Assembly (NCBI GenBank): GCA_025766275.1 | Contig: JAFKAC010000001.1 | Coordinates: 1,736,001 to 1,800,000, forward strand | Reading direction: 5' to 3' | Origin: Lactarius indigo | Lineage: Eukaryota; Basidiomycota; Agaricomycetes; Russulales; Russulaceae | DNA: 64,000 nucleotides | Part shown: piece by piece, positions 1 through 12,700 of the stretch | How positions within the stretch are numbered: the first letter of the stretch is position 1 | Layout: the number at the start of each line of letters is the position of its first letter | The notes under the pieces: generated by a model | The model's database searches: none | The model's input: only the letters and a program-made list of their open reading frames with translations | Told to the model about the DNA's origin: nothing | Position numbers and translations under genes: made by a program

Positions 1-93
1 GACCTGCTTGATGGTTGTCAATTGATCCGAACCGGCCCGAACGAGGATCGAGAAACCACAGTCACGGTCTTACTTCAAGTTACGACAACAACT

Positions 94-883
94 ATGTCAG
101 ACTTCCCAGCATTGCCTGGAGCGTACAAGGGACTCTTTTTATACATAGAACCGGGTATCCGTTCATAATATGTGTTATCTTGCTCGTAAAATTGACTCTC
201 AGGCTGGCAGCCTCTACCATTCTCCCGGCTGTTCTCATCTGGTCCACACCTGGTGCTGCTTGGTTCCATCATGAGTTGATACCAGCGCCAGGTGAAGAAC
301 CTCATAGCCTCGAAGCTCGCACTCGCATGGCCATTTGGCAGCTGGGGAACTGTATGTTTGGCGGCCAATGTTCAACAGATTCTCAAATATCCTAACTTTG
401 ACTCGCCGTAGGCTATCTGCTCCTGGGGATGTTGTCGTCCTTTGTATTTCGCGCAATAAGAGATGCGCTACCCGGAAATCCTGCTGGTCAGGAGCGCATC
501 TTGGGAGCGAGTCTGTTGGCAATGGCGATAGCCGATGTGAGTTCCTTTCATTCTATGACTCATCGTCTTACTCTCTTTCAGGTAACGCAGTAAGCTATCC
601 CTCACGCAAGCGTCATCAATATTCTTAGATCTGCTCGTGTTAGCATTATTGCAAGTTTCATAGGACTTCCGGATGCCCTCAAGTACCGCCCAGACCTCTG
701 GAATCCCACCACGCATGGCAATATCTCGTTTGTCGTAATACTACTGCTCTTCAGGTGCGCAACGCCGCTACTGCTGGATTCTGGCTGCATAATATGACTT
801 GCAGAGTTGCTTGGTTTTTGGGAATTGGACGCACTAGGTATTATTTCGGTAAGCGGTCAAGCGGGGGGGCAAAGTCCAAGTAG
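94..883 (+). CDS. DUF7704 family multi-span membrane protein
   Basis: Small integral membrane protein of unknown function, of the DUF7704 type common in Agaricomycetes. The ATG at 94 opens a short exon reading PALPGAYKGLFLYIEP. Splicing 155-210 joins it to ASTILPAVLIW and WFHHELIP, and splicing 352-411 joins LGNC to YLLLGMLSSFVFRAIRDALP. Further exons give ADV, GLPDALKYRPDLWNPTTHGN and RVAWFLGIGR, ending at the TAG at 881-883. The hydrophobic stretches fit about four membrane spans. The segment around 537-628 only keeps frame if an 8-nt exon (582-589) is used, so that part is less certain. Family assignment rests on the WFHHELIP, QLGNC, FRAIRDALP and THGN motifs. The cellular role is not known. 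Confidence 0.75.
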
Positions 884-997
884 TATTACATAACAAATAT
901 ACGACACGAGAACCGGAATCACCGGGCCGAAATATTTCGGTTTCACACGGTAAACAAACACCCGCAGTCAGCATCTGTGTCCGCCAAGTACTACAGT

Positions 998-3208
998 ATG
1001 GCCTCTGCTTCGCTCGTACAAGTTATAGATCTCACAGACTCACCCCCTCCTACTCCTATCAACAATGGAACCAGGAAGACCCGAAAGTCTCCTGATGTGA
1101 CTGCAACACGGACATCGCGCAAACGCAAGAACGGCGAGACTGGCAGGACACGAACTCGAGCGGAATCGCGGGGCTACTCGGCTGAGGTTGAGAATCCGAG
1201 ATTTGAAGAAGTCGTCGAAAGCCGGCGGGCAGAAGATACCAAGGGTAGCAGAAATGGAGAGTCTACGAAGAAGAGGAGTCGCCGTTCGATGAAGAGCAAG
1301 GACAAGGGCAAGGATCCGGTGTCCGAGGATACCCAGCAAGACTCGCCTCTCACATTAGACGATAGCCAATTCTTCTTTGTCGATACTACTCCCGCTGCCG
1401 TACCCGCGGGGATGGTGTTCGATTCTGGAGGCGTGGATGCTACGCAGTCATCGTCATCACGAGCGCCCGAGGTGGAGAAGACTCCGCTGCTGCTCTTACC
1501 GGCGCACGTATCAGTCCTTGATGCTGTAGATGACTCTGAGTTGCCAATACAAATCGTCCAACCTGTGGATTCGGACTCGGACGCAGAATCTTACATCGAA
1601 TACCTTGATTACGATGATCGCTTGGTGCGCTTGACGCACCTTTCACTGCCATTGGTCGCTCATTGCACACAGACAGCTGGGACGGTACGCTATTTTGAGA
1701 CACCTGCAGAGGAACAAAAGCAGACGCGCTTTGTCTGCAAACGTTGCGGTGCGGAAAGTGAACACAGGACCAGGGAGTGTCCTATCATGATCGTGCGTGG
1801 ATATTTTCTTCGAATTGTTCGTATCTATGTCCGGAGCTACATGGCTTAACTAGTGTTTGACTTGCGGCGCGCGCGATGAGCATTCCACGCGCAGTTGTCC
1901 AATCAGCAAAACATGTTTCACTTGTGGGATGAAGGGCCATATCAACAGGGTACGCGACCTCCCTTTTCACGAACACCATTGATCATACTCTGACCGTCAT
2001 GTAGACTTGCCCAAATCGGCACTCTCGAGACAAAGTCAGCCAGTACGACGATTGTGATCGGTGCGGATCACACGCCCACAACACAAACGTACGGTTTCAA
2101 CTGCACTGGTGTCCGAACGACGAGTTGCTCACTTTTTTGTTTTGAGAAGGAGTGCCCCACGATCTGGCGACTGTATGAATACGTTACCGACCGTGAACGG
2201 GAGGCGATCCTTCGGCATCGGGAATCGAAACAATCGCTTGCCCTCGGCGAAGGTGGGGAGGGCTACATCGCACACGACGAATGGTGCTACAACTGCGGAA
2301 ACAGTGGGCACCTCGGCGACGTGAGTGACCTTTTTCTTAGTGGTGACGGTGGTGGCCCTGCCGCCTTAACCCTGTTGGTTCCCCTCATTTAGGATTGTAA
2401 GGATCCTCGTCCACACGACACGAGCTCCGCGCCCTCCGCCTTTGGCCAATTCAATACCTTCACCGGTCCATTTTCCGACACCGTCACCACACCACGCGTG
2501 CACACCCGCGCGCCGCGCGACTGGGAGACCAGCCAGTCCTTCGGCGACGGTTGGGGCGGAAACGCGCCGATCAACGTCGGGAAGCGTGCACGCAACAAGG
2601 ACCGGATGCGGATGGAGCAGCGCGCGCTCGAGATAGAGGAACTGGCCGACCCGGACGACTGGTTCGGGAATGCGCGGAACGTGCGGAATCGCGGGATGGG
2701 AGGATCCGCAAGCCGTGATCGTGATCGCGACCGTGGTGGTGGGATGAAAGACTTGAAGATTCGCTTTTTGGAGACGTCGAGGAAGAGGGACGACCCGCCA
2801 TATCCGGGCCCGAGCTTGCTCGACCGTGTACATATTAGTGACGATAAGCGCAGTCGTCGGTACCGTCATCGGGATCAACACGACCACGACCGTGACCATG
2901 GAGAGCGACATCATCGCGATCGGGACCGGGACCGGGATGACAGTGGACCTGGGCTCGGGCTACGCATCCGGGGGTCAGCAAGCAAAAGCGACGATCGCCC
3001 GCGTCGTGACGATGGAGACAGGTGGGAGGGGCGGAGAGGCGATGATCGTCGATGGGAGGATAGTCGGAGCGGGGACCGCGAGCAGGAGCGTCACAGGGAC
3101 AGAGATGGTTATAGGGAACGATCGGGGGGAGGCGAGCGCGAGCGTCGGGAAAGTTGGGACGGCCGGGGCGCACGGGGTCCTCAGTACAGAGGGGGGTATG
3201 CACGATAA
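998..3208 (+). CDS. AIR1/AIR2-like zinc-knuckle protein (TRAMP-type RNA surveillance)
   Basis: Five exons, all phase 0: 998-1792, 1854-1949, 2005-2088, 2150-2320 and 2393-3208, giving about 653 residues. The upstream in-frame GTG at 977 is not a eukaryotic start. The first ~240 residues are Ser/Arg/Lys-rich and disordered. Five tandem zinc knuckles follow. The first two have Cys-x2-Cys-x5-His-x4-Cys spacing (CKRCGAESEHRTREC and CLTCGARDEHSTRSC). The other three are canonical CCHC (CFTCGMKGHINRTC, CDRCGSHAHNTNEC, CYNCGNSGHLGDDC). The conserved CPTIWRLYEYV segment lies between knuckles four and five, as in Air1/Air2. In yeast these proteins bind RNA for the TRAMP poly(A) polymerase complex that feeds the nuclear exosome. 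The C-terminal ~150 residues are an Arg/Asp/His-rich tail that yeast Air proteins lack. Confidence 0.88.
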
Positions 3209-3382
3209 TATACTGATGGGCTGCGCCTACTACATTCGACACGAGCAGTGTACACTTATGCATCCTTATTTTACACCATCGACTATCTACGTCCAGTTCG
3301 GGTCTGTCCAGCAGGCCATACTGCCCTAGATACGAAAAGATTATGCAGCGCATAGCACTATAAAATCGGTGCCCTCGCGGCA

Positions 3383-6300
3383 TCACACCTGTCTTCCCTC
3401 CCTACTCCAAGGCCGCAACGGAGCATTAGACATCACACTGCCCACGTACGCATCCGGATCGGGCACATCAGTCGCCTGTGACGCCGCCGATGCCGCCCAG
3501 GACGATATGTCCGGTAGGAGCCTCCCAAAGCGGGGTGCTTGCCGAAAATGTGACGACGCTTCCTTCGCCGAACCTGATGACAAGGCAGTCTGTTCGGGTG
3601 ACATAGCTAGACGGGTGCCACGGATAGTTTGGCCCCGTGCACCCCTTATGGTCATCCCACGAGACGGCGCCTCGGATGGTCCAGCCGCAGCCGGCGCTTC
3701 TCCGTGCTGTAAGAACGTACTGCGAATCGACGAGTCCGAGAGCCCTCGGGTGCGCAGGGTACGAGATGGGTCGAATCCGCGACGATCCTCTGGCGAGCCG
3801 TGAGGATCGATGACGGCGTCCACGTTACGCGGGAGCGGATTTTGCGAGTTGTCGGCTGCGGCTATCGCTTGACCCGCGGCACGTCCCAGCGTCGCGCGCC
3901 GCAGTTGATCGGCTCCTGCTCCCGGCTGCCTTGGGGGACCTGGTGGTAGAACGACCCACGGATCGATACGCGGCGCGCCAGCAAAAATACCCATGAGATT
4001 GAGGGAGGTACTGCGGGCTGGCGTGGGGGCTGCGATCGCGTCGCGCGTTATTTCCTGTGAGATAGGCGAAGTAGCACTTGTGATGGCACGTCCCGCGCCA
4101 GTACCGGTAAATTCGACGTTTACGATTGTGGTGGAGGCTGATGTCGCCGGGCCAAGCTTAGGAATGGGACGGGAAGAGGATCGCGCAAGTCCCCGTCCCC
4201 TGTCAAGCGGAGATAGCGCACGCTTAGGTTCTCCAAAGGTGGCGCCAGTAAATAGTTTCGTTAACGGCGCCATCCATCCACCACCGGAGTTTGATGTAGA
4301 AGATTTCCCGTTAACAGACTCGTCCTTAGGGTCCAGCGTCATTTCACGGACCTTGGGCGCGATGGATGGATCAAGAACAATGTCGTTGAGCGTTGTACGT
4401 AAGACACCAAGCTCCTTGAATATATCCTTGACGAACTTCAGTAGCGCTCGTAGGTCGCGCCGCGTGCAAATGGTGGTGAACTTCTCGTCCTCCAAAACAG
4501 TACGGAAAATGCCGCGTAAGTTGGCCACTTCCGCAACGATTCCATCGACAGTCGAATGTGATAGGTGGCTTATATCTGCGCCAAGAATGTTTTGTCGTTT
4601 CAAACGAGTCGTCAAAGTTCGCGCGTCCGCTTGAGCGATCTTGTTGAACAAATGTTGGACGCGTTCTAGCAGACCACCAAGAGTAGATGGGTTATCGACG
4701 AGTGAAGATGATTCGGAATGCTCCTCGTTAGGCGACGTAGAAAGAGACATTTGGTCGCCATGACTTCTTTGACCTGGAGATAGAGTACTAGCACAACCTT
4801 GGGGATCAGTTTGGACGCCCCGGTGGCGTTGCAAAAGGTACAGGGGCTTTTGCTTTATCGGTTTTCCTGGGGTAGTGTCTTCAGCATCGGATTCGTCCGA
4901 GGTACTCCCGGCTTCGAGCTCAATATTTATGCTGGAGTCTCGTTCAAGGAGCCGTGTGCGCCTTGCTTGATTTGACCTAGGAGAAAGGGCGCGCCGACTG
5001 GTCTCTGGCGTTAACGGCGTCTAGCAGACAATCAGAACGAATCCAAGGCGAAGCGGCAGGCTGCACACACAAATACAAAGCCACGCCGAGATGGCGATTC
5101 TATGCTAAATGAGCGCCTGCCTGCTGACACTTTCTCGTGGTCAGAGAAGATGGCAGAGATTGGGGAAAGAGGACCAGGAGCCGTTCCGTAAGTGATAGAT
5201 GACGACGGCGAGGGTGCTCTGGGTATATTGCGTGGCCGTGCCGAACTCAGAGAAGACGGGATCCGACCTATGATTGGTCGGTCAGCAGATACGAAGGAAT
5301 TTCGAAGGGTTTATCACGCACCACTGCCAGGAGACGACACCAAACGCTCTCCTGCCTCCTCATGCAGCGCATCTAGAGCCTCTCGAGATTCAGATAGAAG
5401 TTCTTGAAGTTCAGCATTGCTCTTCTCGAGGGCCTCTTTGTCTGCGACGAGTGATTCCAGAAGCTTCGTGACCTCATCATGTTGTTCCATAGAAGTCAAG
5501 TTGACCCGCTATTCAGATGTTCGTAAACTGCCGCCTAATGCAGCCACACAAAAGCCCACCGAATGCTGTAGTTCTGTTAGCCACTGTTTGGCCCCGCTCA
5601 ACATCTCCTCCGAGGCCTGACCACGCTTCGCGCGCTCTTCCTTAAGCTCTTCTTGGAGGTGGCGAACTTCTAGACGCAGCTTGGCTTCTCGGGTTATTAC
5701 GGTTGGACCAATTGTAAGGACAAACTCACAGCATTTATCACCGAGTGAGATCGACTTAGCCTCCGCAGCTCGGAGCTTTTGCGCCGCGTTGTCTTTCTCC
5801 TGGTGAAAGTCGTCCCTCTCCTGCACGGCCTTGCGAAGGCGCGCCTCCCAACCGACAGATCGAGCATGTTCTGTTGACAAATGACTGAAAGAGTCACGCA
5901 TCTCCTGCAGATCGGCAGAGAGACTCTTGTTCGAAGCTTCAGCGAGTTCATTATTAAGAAGCGCCTGGGTGAAGCGCTGAATCAGAGAGAGGAGAATATC
6001 AGCGTACTCAATTCCTGATACGATGTTGGGGAGGTGGGACCTTGTGTAGCACGGCATTCTCCTTCGACAACTCTGCTATTCCTGTCCTCCATTTGTTGAC
6101 GAGAAGTTGGGTCGAGATCCGAGGAATCACCGTCCGAATGTTCTAGCTCGTCCACATTTTCTGCAGCCTAGAGTAGAATTGGCAGCTGGGCAAGAAAGTA
6201 GGGGGAGGAACCAAACCTGCATTTCTCCGCACATAAGTCTCATGCCTCCTTAGCAAGGCTTGCCCAACCTCTGTGAGTCGGTCGGCGTTGGCGAGGTGTG

Positions 6301-6555
6301 AGCTAGGGCCATGTGCGACGCACCAGCACTGAGAACAAGGCGATTCTCCAACTTGGTCTTGACGGCCATCCATGCCTTGGTGTATTCGCTGTCGTCAGTG
6401 TTGCAGTTGCAACCTGAGGCATGAGACGGTGGTTCTGGAGTAGAAACTCTGGAATAGTCGGTCAAGGAATGGGTTAGGTCGTCAATGGCAGAGGAGGCGT
6501 CTAAGAAACTGCGTGAGGATGGTGAACTCGGCCCAGGAGTAGAGTCCTGTGACAT
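3383..6555 (-). CDS. Coiled-coil protein of unknown function
   Basis: Not recognised. The ATG at 6555 begins MSQDSTPGPSS, and about eight exons can be chained to the stop at 3383 (~890 residues). The N-terminal third is Ser/Pro-rich. A long coiled coil follows between about 6057 and 5314, with segments such as LAEASNKSLSADLQEMRD, LEVRHLQEELKEERAKRG and LVADKEALEKSNAELQELL. After a Ser/Pro linker (5030-5240) comes the final 530-residue exon. Its conserved-looking helical part is GLLERVQHLFNKIAQADART and FKELGVLRTTLNDIVLDP, followed by a low-complexity tail. One exon (6160-6057) seems to change frame by one base near 6079-6082: QQMEDR is followed by IAELSKENAVLHK in another frame. It converges on the AIR-like gene, with 174 bp between the two stops. 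Confidence 0.7.
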
Positions 6556-6775
6556 GTCTGTGCAATGTTGAAGTGAACGAAATAGGACGAAATGCTGACA
6601 CGTGTTTATTTAACAATTAAGCAAAGGTGTGAGTACTAGTGGGGTATCGTAAAAAATCAAAAGACTTGAAAGCGAATGCAACAACACGGACAGCAAACGA
6701 ACAACATAATGTACCCGACGTAGTGACCCCCACTGCTGTTGCACACAATTTTTATGTTCCATCCCGTTCCGACCT

Positions 6776-9700
6776 TCATTCCGTTATTTGTCGGACGAGC
6801 TCCGCGATCCAGCTCGTAACCTGTGCCGTGGCATTGGCTTTACTCGCCGATATGAACTGGAACGCCGTGCTCAATCCACCCATACCCTGCTCTTCCAGTG
6901 CCTCTTTTTGAGTTCGCCCTGTGATAGTTCCGCTTTCCTCTACGGTGGCAAGTGTTGACATGGAGTTGCCCCATCCCGAAGATCGACTCGGGTCTTGAAG
7001 AACGATATGGAACACGTTCGATGCAGCGCTCAGGACAGCGGGGTTCGACGATCCCGCAAAGGCGTCTTTGACTCGTTCTTGTAAACCGTCGTAGCTGTTT
7101 ACTCCGGACGTGAGCCAGCGAAGCTATTAGAGGCGAAGGTACTAACCACATCGTAAGGACCTCGGGATAAGCCATCGAGACATCAGAAAGTAAATTGAAG
7201 TAGATCTCTGTCTCGGCGTTTGCACCCTGAAAAATTTCCAACATGACGCCTATGAAGGAAATCACCAGTAGCGCTACGTTGACGTCTGTGATATTCAGTA
7301 ATTCTAGTGGAATGCGTGGCACGTCTTCTTCATCTGCTCGTTCTACAGAGTCTTCTCCAGCCAGATATGCCTCCAAGTTAGCATCCTGCAATAGCTGCCT
7401 GTATGTCTTCTGTGTTGTCGCCGCAGACAGCAACGCAAGGAAGTAACCAAGCGACTCCGATGCGACCCTGGGAACAGGCGGTAATTCTGAGTCATCAACA
7501 CTTGATACGGCCCGCGAGCTGACGCGCAGCATAGTTCGGAGGGAATCCAGTGCGACAGGTTTGAAGACTTTGAGTTTGAGACCTTTGATTGTAATCGCTG
7601 CAAGGGAGAAGGAGAAATTCGATTCGAACGAGATTTTGAGGCTCCGGTCGAGTCGGTTGGCAATTTCTCGGAAGCCGTATCGGTGCTCAAGCAGAGATTC
7701 TGACACCCCGTGCTGTTGGACCAGTCCCTGGTCTGACAGCTGTACGATCGTGACGCATAGCAGCTGCGATGCTTCTGTGTAGAAAGCCATGTGCCCAAAC
7801 TGAAGGAGCGCGACTGCGAGCCAGAAGATGGGGCCTAGATACCGCGAACCAGGTTGCAGGGCGGGCACAACATTACGAATGCACCGGAGCATGCTGACAA
7901 CCGAGATTGTCGAATCTGTCGTTCGCATGAGGGTGCTCCTGAAGGCAACAAGCATTTGATAAAAGAAGTCGTCGTCCACTTCTGCCGTCGCTAGCTCGCC
8001 GAGTACAACGAACGCGCGAAACTGAATAGTCGGGGAGACTTGGAATGCCGTTGCCGTCACCAGGCTCATCCAGCGAGCTCGCCACACGTTGAGCAACCCT
8101 GAGATCAGCATAAGAATGTATTTCCTGACAGTGGTTGCCAAAAAAATTACCTTTGGTCTGTGCAACTGTCTCCATTACACGGATGAGGAAGCGTGTGAGC
8201 CCTTCTTGACAATCCAAAACTTCGTCATCTGTTATCGGGTTGTAGGCCACGAGCTCGGTAGTGCGACTAAGACCGAAGAACTTCAGCGTCTCCGTGTTGC
8301 TACCTTCTTCGTGTAGGTGACGTATCTCGGGACCTGCTATAGCATCGGAGGAACGAGACTGCCATAACGACTGCAGAAGATCCATGACAAGGCCCCAGAC
8401 GGTCGAGCGTACCACGACCTCTCCCGTTGCTGCAATAAGTGTGATGATGTGTATGAGCTCAGGAGTGTAGAACTGCGCGACGTTAGGGTGCTTTGACTGT
8501 TGGGACGCGACCAGAGCCAAGCGCGACAACGATGCAATTTCGTTCCAATGCGTGTTTTCCGCAAGTGTACCTGTTGGTTTCACAGAAGCTTTGCCGAGCG
8601 CCTGCGTAAATCTTGTAAATACCAAGTCAAGAATCGAGGAAACTGCGCCCTACCTTGCGCATTTTGGATAGTATCTGACCGCGAACGTTGATGGACGACA
8701 GTGGAGTCATCACCAAGGCGATGACTTCGCAAGCGTGCGAGCTAGCTCCACCGTCAATAGCGGCGCGCATGAGCTCGTCCAAGGCGATGTTTACGACGGC
8801 ACTGTCGAGCTTCGCAATCTCTGCCCAGATGGCCTTCTGCGACGTCATAAGAAGCTGTAGGCGAACATGTTAGAAGATACCGTTCTGCGCATCTACTGAA
8901 GTCCGCACCTGCGGGTCCGCAATAGTGAGTTCGATGAGAAGGCGTATGCAATCACGAAGTTTAGCTCCTGAGTGATCAAAGCTTGGGTTCGTCGGCTCCG
9001 CGAAGGCTGAGAGGTTTTTGAGCCATGGGCTCATGTACGATAAACAGTGAAGCTTCAGAGTTATGTCGGACTTGGATAGCGTGTTGCACACTTCTGATAC
9101 AAAGTCAAGGGTAAGGTGAGGAACAAGGCTCGCGATTTGATCACTCAAAGAAACGAGGAACGGAGACGATGGTCCGCCAATCCATAGACCTATGACGAGT
9201 AATGATTAAACAGCTAGACTGAGCGAATCACGAACCCACCTTTAGTCGTTAGGATTGGACTGGCGTCCAGGTCGAAGGAGCCTACGACTGCAGAAAGTAG
9301 TTCGTAGGATGCTCCACTGAGTTCAGCATTCTCAGTGCCCATGTTCCGCATGGCAATGTGGAGTAAGGCAGCGCCAACGTTAGAAAGTCTCGAGAATCGC
9401 TCCGTTCCAGGCAGGTGGGTCGCCCTTAAACGGCCCTTGGCCGCACGTATGGCCTAGCGGGTGTCAGACGTAGGAAGTGACCTCTAAAATCTTCCGCTCA
9501 CCTTAACGATATGGTCGCGAGCAGCAGACGAGAAGTATAGCGTATTTGATTGTCGCGACTTCCGGATGATAAACTCTGAGGGGTCGTGGCCCGTCGACAC
9601 ATTGTAGACGTCACTAATCTCAGGGAATGGGATGATTTCTACAGACTTGCAAGCGAGTGATGGTGATATTTGCTGAGCTTTGTCCTAATGTTGCCGATCA

Positions 9701-12700
9701 GAAACAGGCCTCACACCGGACGGATCGGTACGTACGGAAATAATGCGCAGATGGCTCAATCCAACCTGAAGGCTGACAGGTATCCGTACGTGGGGCGAAT
9801 GTCGCATTGTGACTTGCTCAAACACTTCGCATTGCTCTTCCTCGAGACCCGCTATTTCGGGTATGTGGCGTCAAAAAAAAAGGTCACAAGGGTCGCGAAT
9901 GGTGCTTACTTGCGTAAACGAGGGGAGCAGTGGCGCTCGCAGGGACGAACGTTAACAGTTCCTGCACCGACGAGCATGCCTTGACCTGACGCGAGAGATG
10001 CGAGCCTAAAGACAATGTCAGGGTAGCTTGGTAACCGCGAACGTATACGCACCCGCAGTAATGTTCCACAATCGGCGGAGATATTTGACCGCAGCTGCAT
10101 TTGGACTTAAGATGTATGCTGTCTCAAACTTCGCCCTAAAGTCCGACGGGATAATCTCGATGCAGTACTTCAGCCATTGCATGGGAACTTGCGAAGAGGA
10201 AGAGAATGACGTCCAATCAAAAATGATTTCGAACGACCGCGTGTCAGCAACAGAAACCGATGTTAGAGTCTGAGTATAGCAACGTTCAACGATCGTCTAA
10301 GATATAACTAGGATAGGTAGGGCTTACCTTGAAGATATGGTACAGCAGTAGCTCAATATCGAGCGTTTCGACATCAAGTTTCGATACAAAGAAGACAAAT
10401 CTTGCTTGTTCGTCCTGGGGGGATTTTAATAGACGGTCTCACGTCACAAAGAAAGTAATTACCTTCACAGTGCTAGCTTCTACGAAGATATCTCGGACCG
10501 CAATGACGTCTGCACGATCATACCGAGCAACGAGGTCAAGATATTCCCGATGCTCTGCGCTCGAAAGACTTGAGAGCCGTGGGACCTCAATAGGTTGGCC
10601 AAGGTCTACCAAGGCGCTGCAGAGTGCATCCCACGCGCGCTTGCCATTGATAGCAGAAGCATCCCCCTCTGTTGTTGGCTTGAGGAAGCTAAGGAGCTCT
10701 TTCCCAACTTTGTCGGCATGCTTAGAAAAGAAGCGATGTAAGACGATGGTATCTGTGTCGTCGTAAGTGATGCTCTTCCATTCATGCGAGTCCTTCTCCT
10801 CGTCGTTCGGAGACGGATTGTACCTCTGTGCACAACTATAAGATGAATGCAAGTAGAAGTACTGCCTGACACATACGCTCAATTCGCTCAGGAACTTGAG
10901 CACCTCCATAATCTTCGACTCGAGGAAAGGATTTAGGATCGACATGTGTACCTCCCTACCGAATAAAACGTTGTTGGCTAGCGTTTGGATGATCTTAGCA
11001 ATCATCATTAGTCCTTGTCGGAGTACTACAGGGTTGTCTTGTGGCATTTCGATGTCGATCTCTGAGGGAGAAACTATGACAGGGAGATGAACCTTAAATG
11101 GGAGGTCACCAATAATTTCTAAGGGGTGTCTATAGTAACAAACCGAAGAAAAACGAATGCGCCGAGAGCAGCAAATCGTGCGTTTGGCCAGATTTTTTGA
11201 CTAGAAGATGATTGAAAACTCCAACCGGAAAAAAAAGGAAAAAGGAGACGTACACAGCCTTGTATATGTGAGCGCAAAGCTCATGAAACATCCTTACACC
11301 CACGTCAGTGATCACGACTTGGCTAGCAGGGGGCGTATGTGTGACTCACGAGGGAAGAGCTGGCAGGGACGACGAGACAATGCTCAGAAAAGAAGACGCT
11401 ACGACCTCTACATTCTTCAAATTTTGGCGGAGCTCCTGCTCGTCGGTCACTTTGGTTGGGTCTAGTACGTATCCACAACCTGGAGGAAGCGAGCCCATTG
11501 TCTTCATAAGCGGAATGATGAGGCTTCGAAGGTAATTGTAGCCGTGTATTCTCGCGAAATGGGATAACAATCGCGTGCACGTGGAATTGCCGCGGAATAA
11601 TTCGGCTTCGTTCTCTGCACCCCAATGAGTACCAATGCTACGGGAAACACCACAATTATACTCACCTGTTCGTGACACTTCCCTGTCGATGAGTGTCTTC
11701 ATTAGGTTCATCAGCGACTCCCGGGTGTCAAAGATGTTAAGCAAGACGGGAATGATAACGCCAACTTCCGACGGAGGGCAGACTTCACAAATAGCCAGAG
11801 CGAGAGTAATCTAGATAATTTCACGTTCAGGACGGGAACATAAATGAGACAAGATTTGAAATATACATCTGGGCCTTTCACCAGCTATAATGAGATGTAA
11901 GACCAGGCGACAAGTTTCAGCTTAGCGCGAGACACATACCTCACACAGTCGACTGCGGCCCGAGAAACTAATAGGAGCCTCCTGGGCCTCAAACTTGGCG
12001 CCTTGACCCATCACCCTCGCAAAAACGTACGAAAATATGAGCCTCTGTCGTGGGTCAGGGTCATATGCCATGGAGAGGCTGTGCTTGACACCACTCTCCG
12101 GGTTCGCACTGATGAGGCGGGAGAGGGCCTCCACGACGAGCTCGCGGATCTCTGCTTCGCGTTGGGAGGTCGGGCGCTGGGAAAAGCGCTACGTTAAGCA
12201 TCGTGAGGGCGAGTGGGTGAAGAAGTATCTCTACCTGCAAGGGCACGGACATCTCAGAAATTTCGTCATCTGCCAACTGTAGGAGCACCACATCAGCGTT
12301 GACATTGGAGGCGTCGAAAACGGAGTAAAGCTGACAAGAGGAAGCGCCCGTCCGAAATACAACGTTCGTGTAATGAGATTGCCGTAACGAATGAACACAC
12401 GGTTCACCACGTGACTTGCTTCGTCACCAGCAGGGTTATCCAGCGACTTGAGTTCCAGCTTTTCCAAAAAGTGTCCTGCAGCACGCAAGCTAGCCACGTT
12501 CAATTCTGGAAGTAGTCGAGCAGTGTCCGGATCTTCGGTCTGTAATAAAAAGGATGAGAGCAAATCCCCATTGCTTATTTATACGTACCGAGGTGGGATC
12601 CTGAATCCACCCAAGTAAAATATCCAAGATCTTCTGACGATGGGAGCTTGTGCTGTCCTTACGCAACATGTCCGGACGAGAGAACACGCTGTCACACAGT

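Noticed and set aside
977..997. Seven extra codons upstream of the AIR-like start
   Set aside because: They begin with GTG, which is not used as a normal nuclear start in fungi. The ATG at 998 is used.
3369..4634. + strand open frames opposite the large exon of the coiled-coil gene
   Set aside because: The - strand carries one uninterrupted 480-codon frame with coherent composition; the + frames are fragments.
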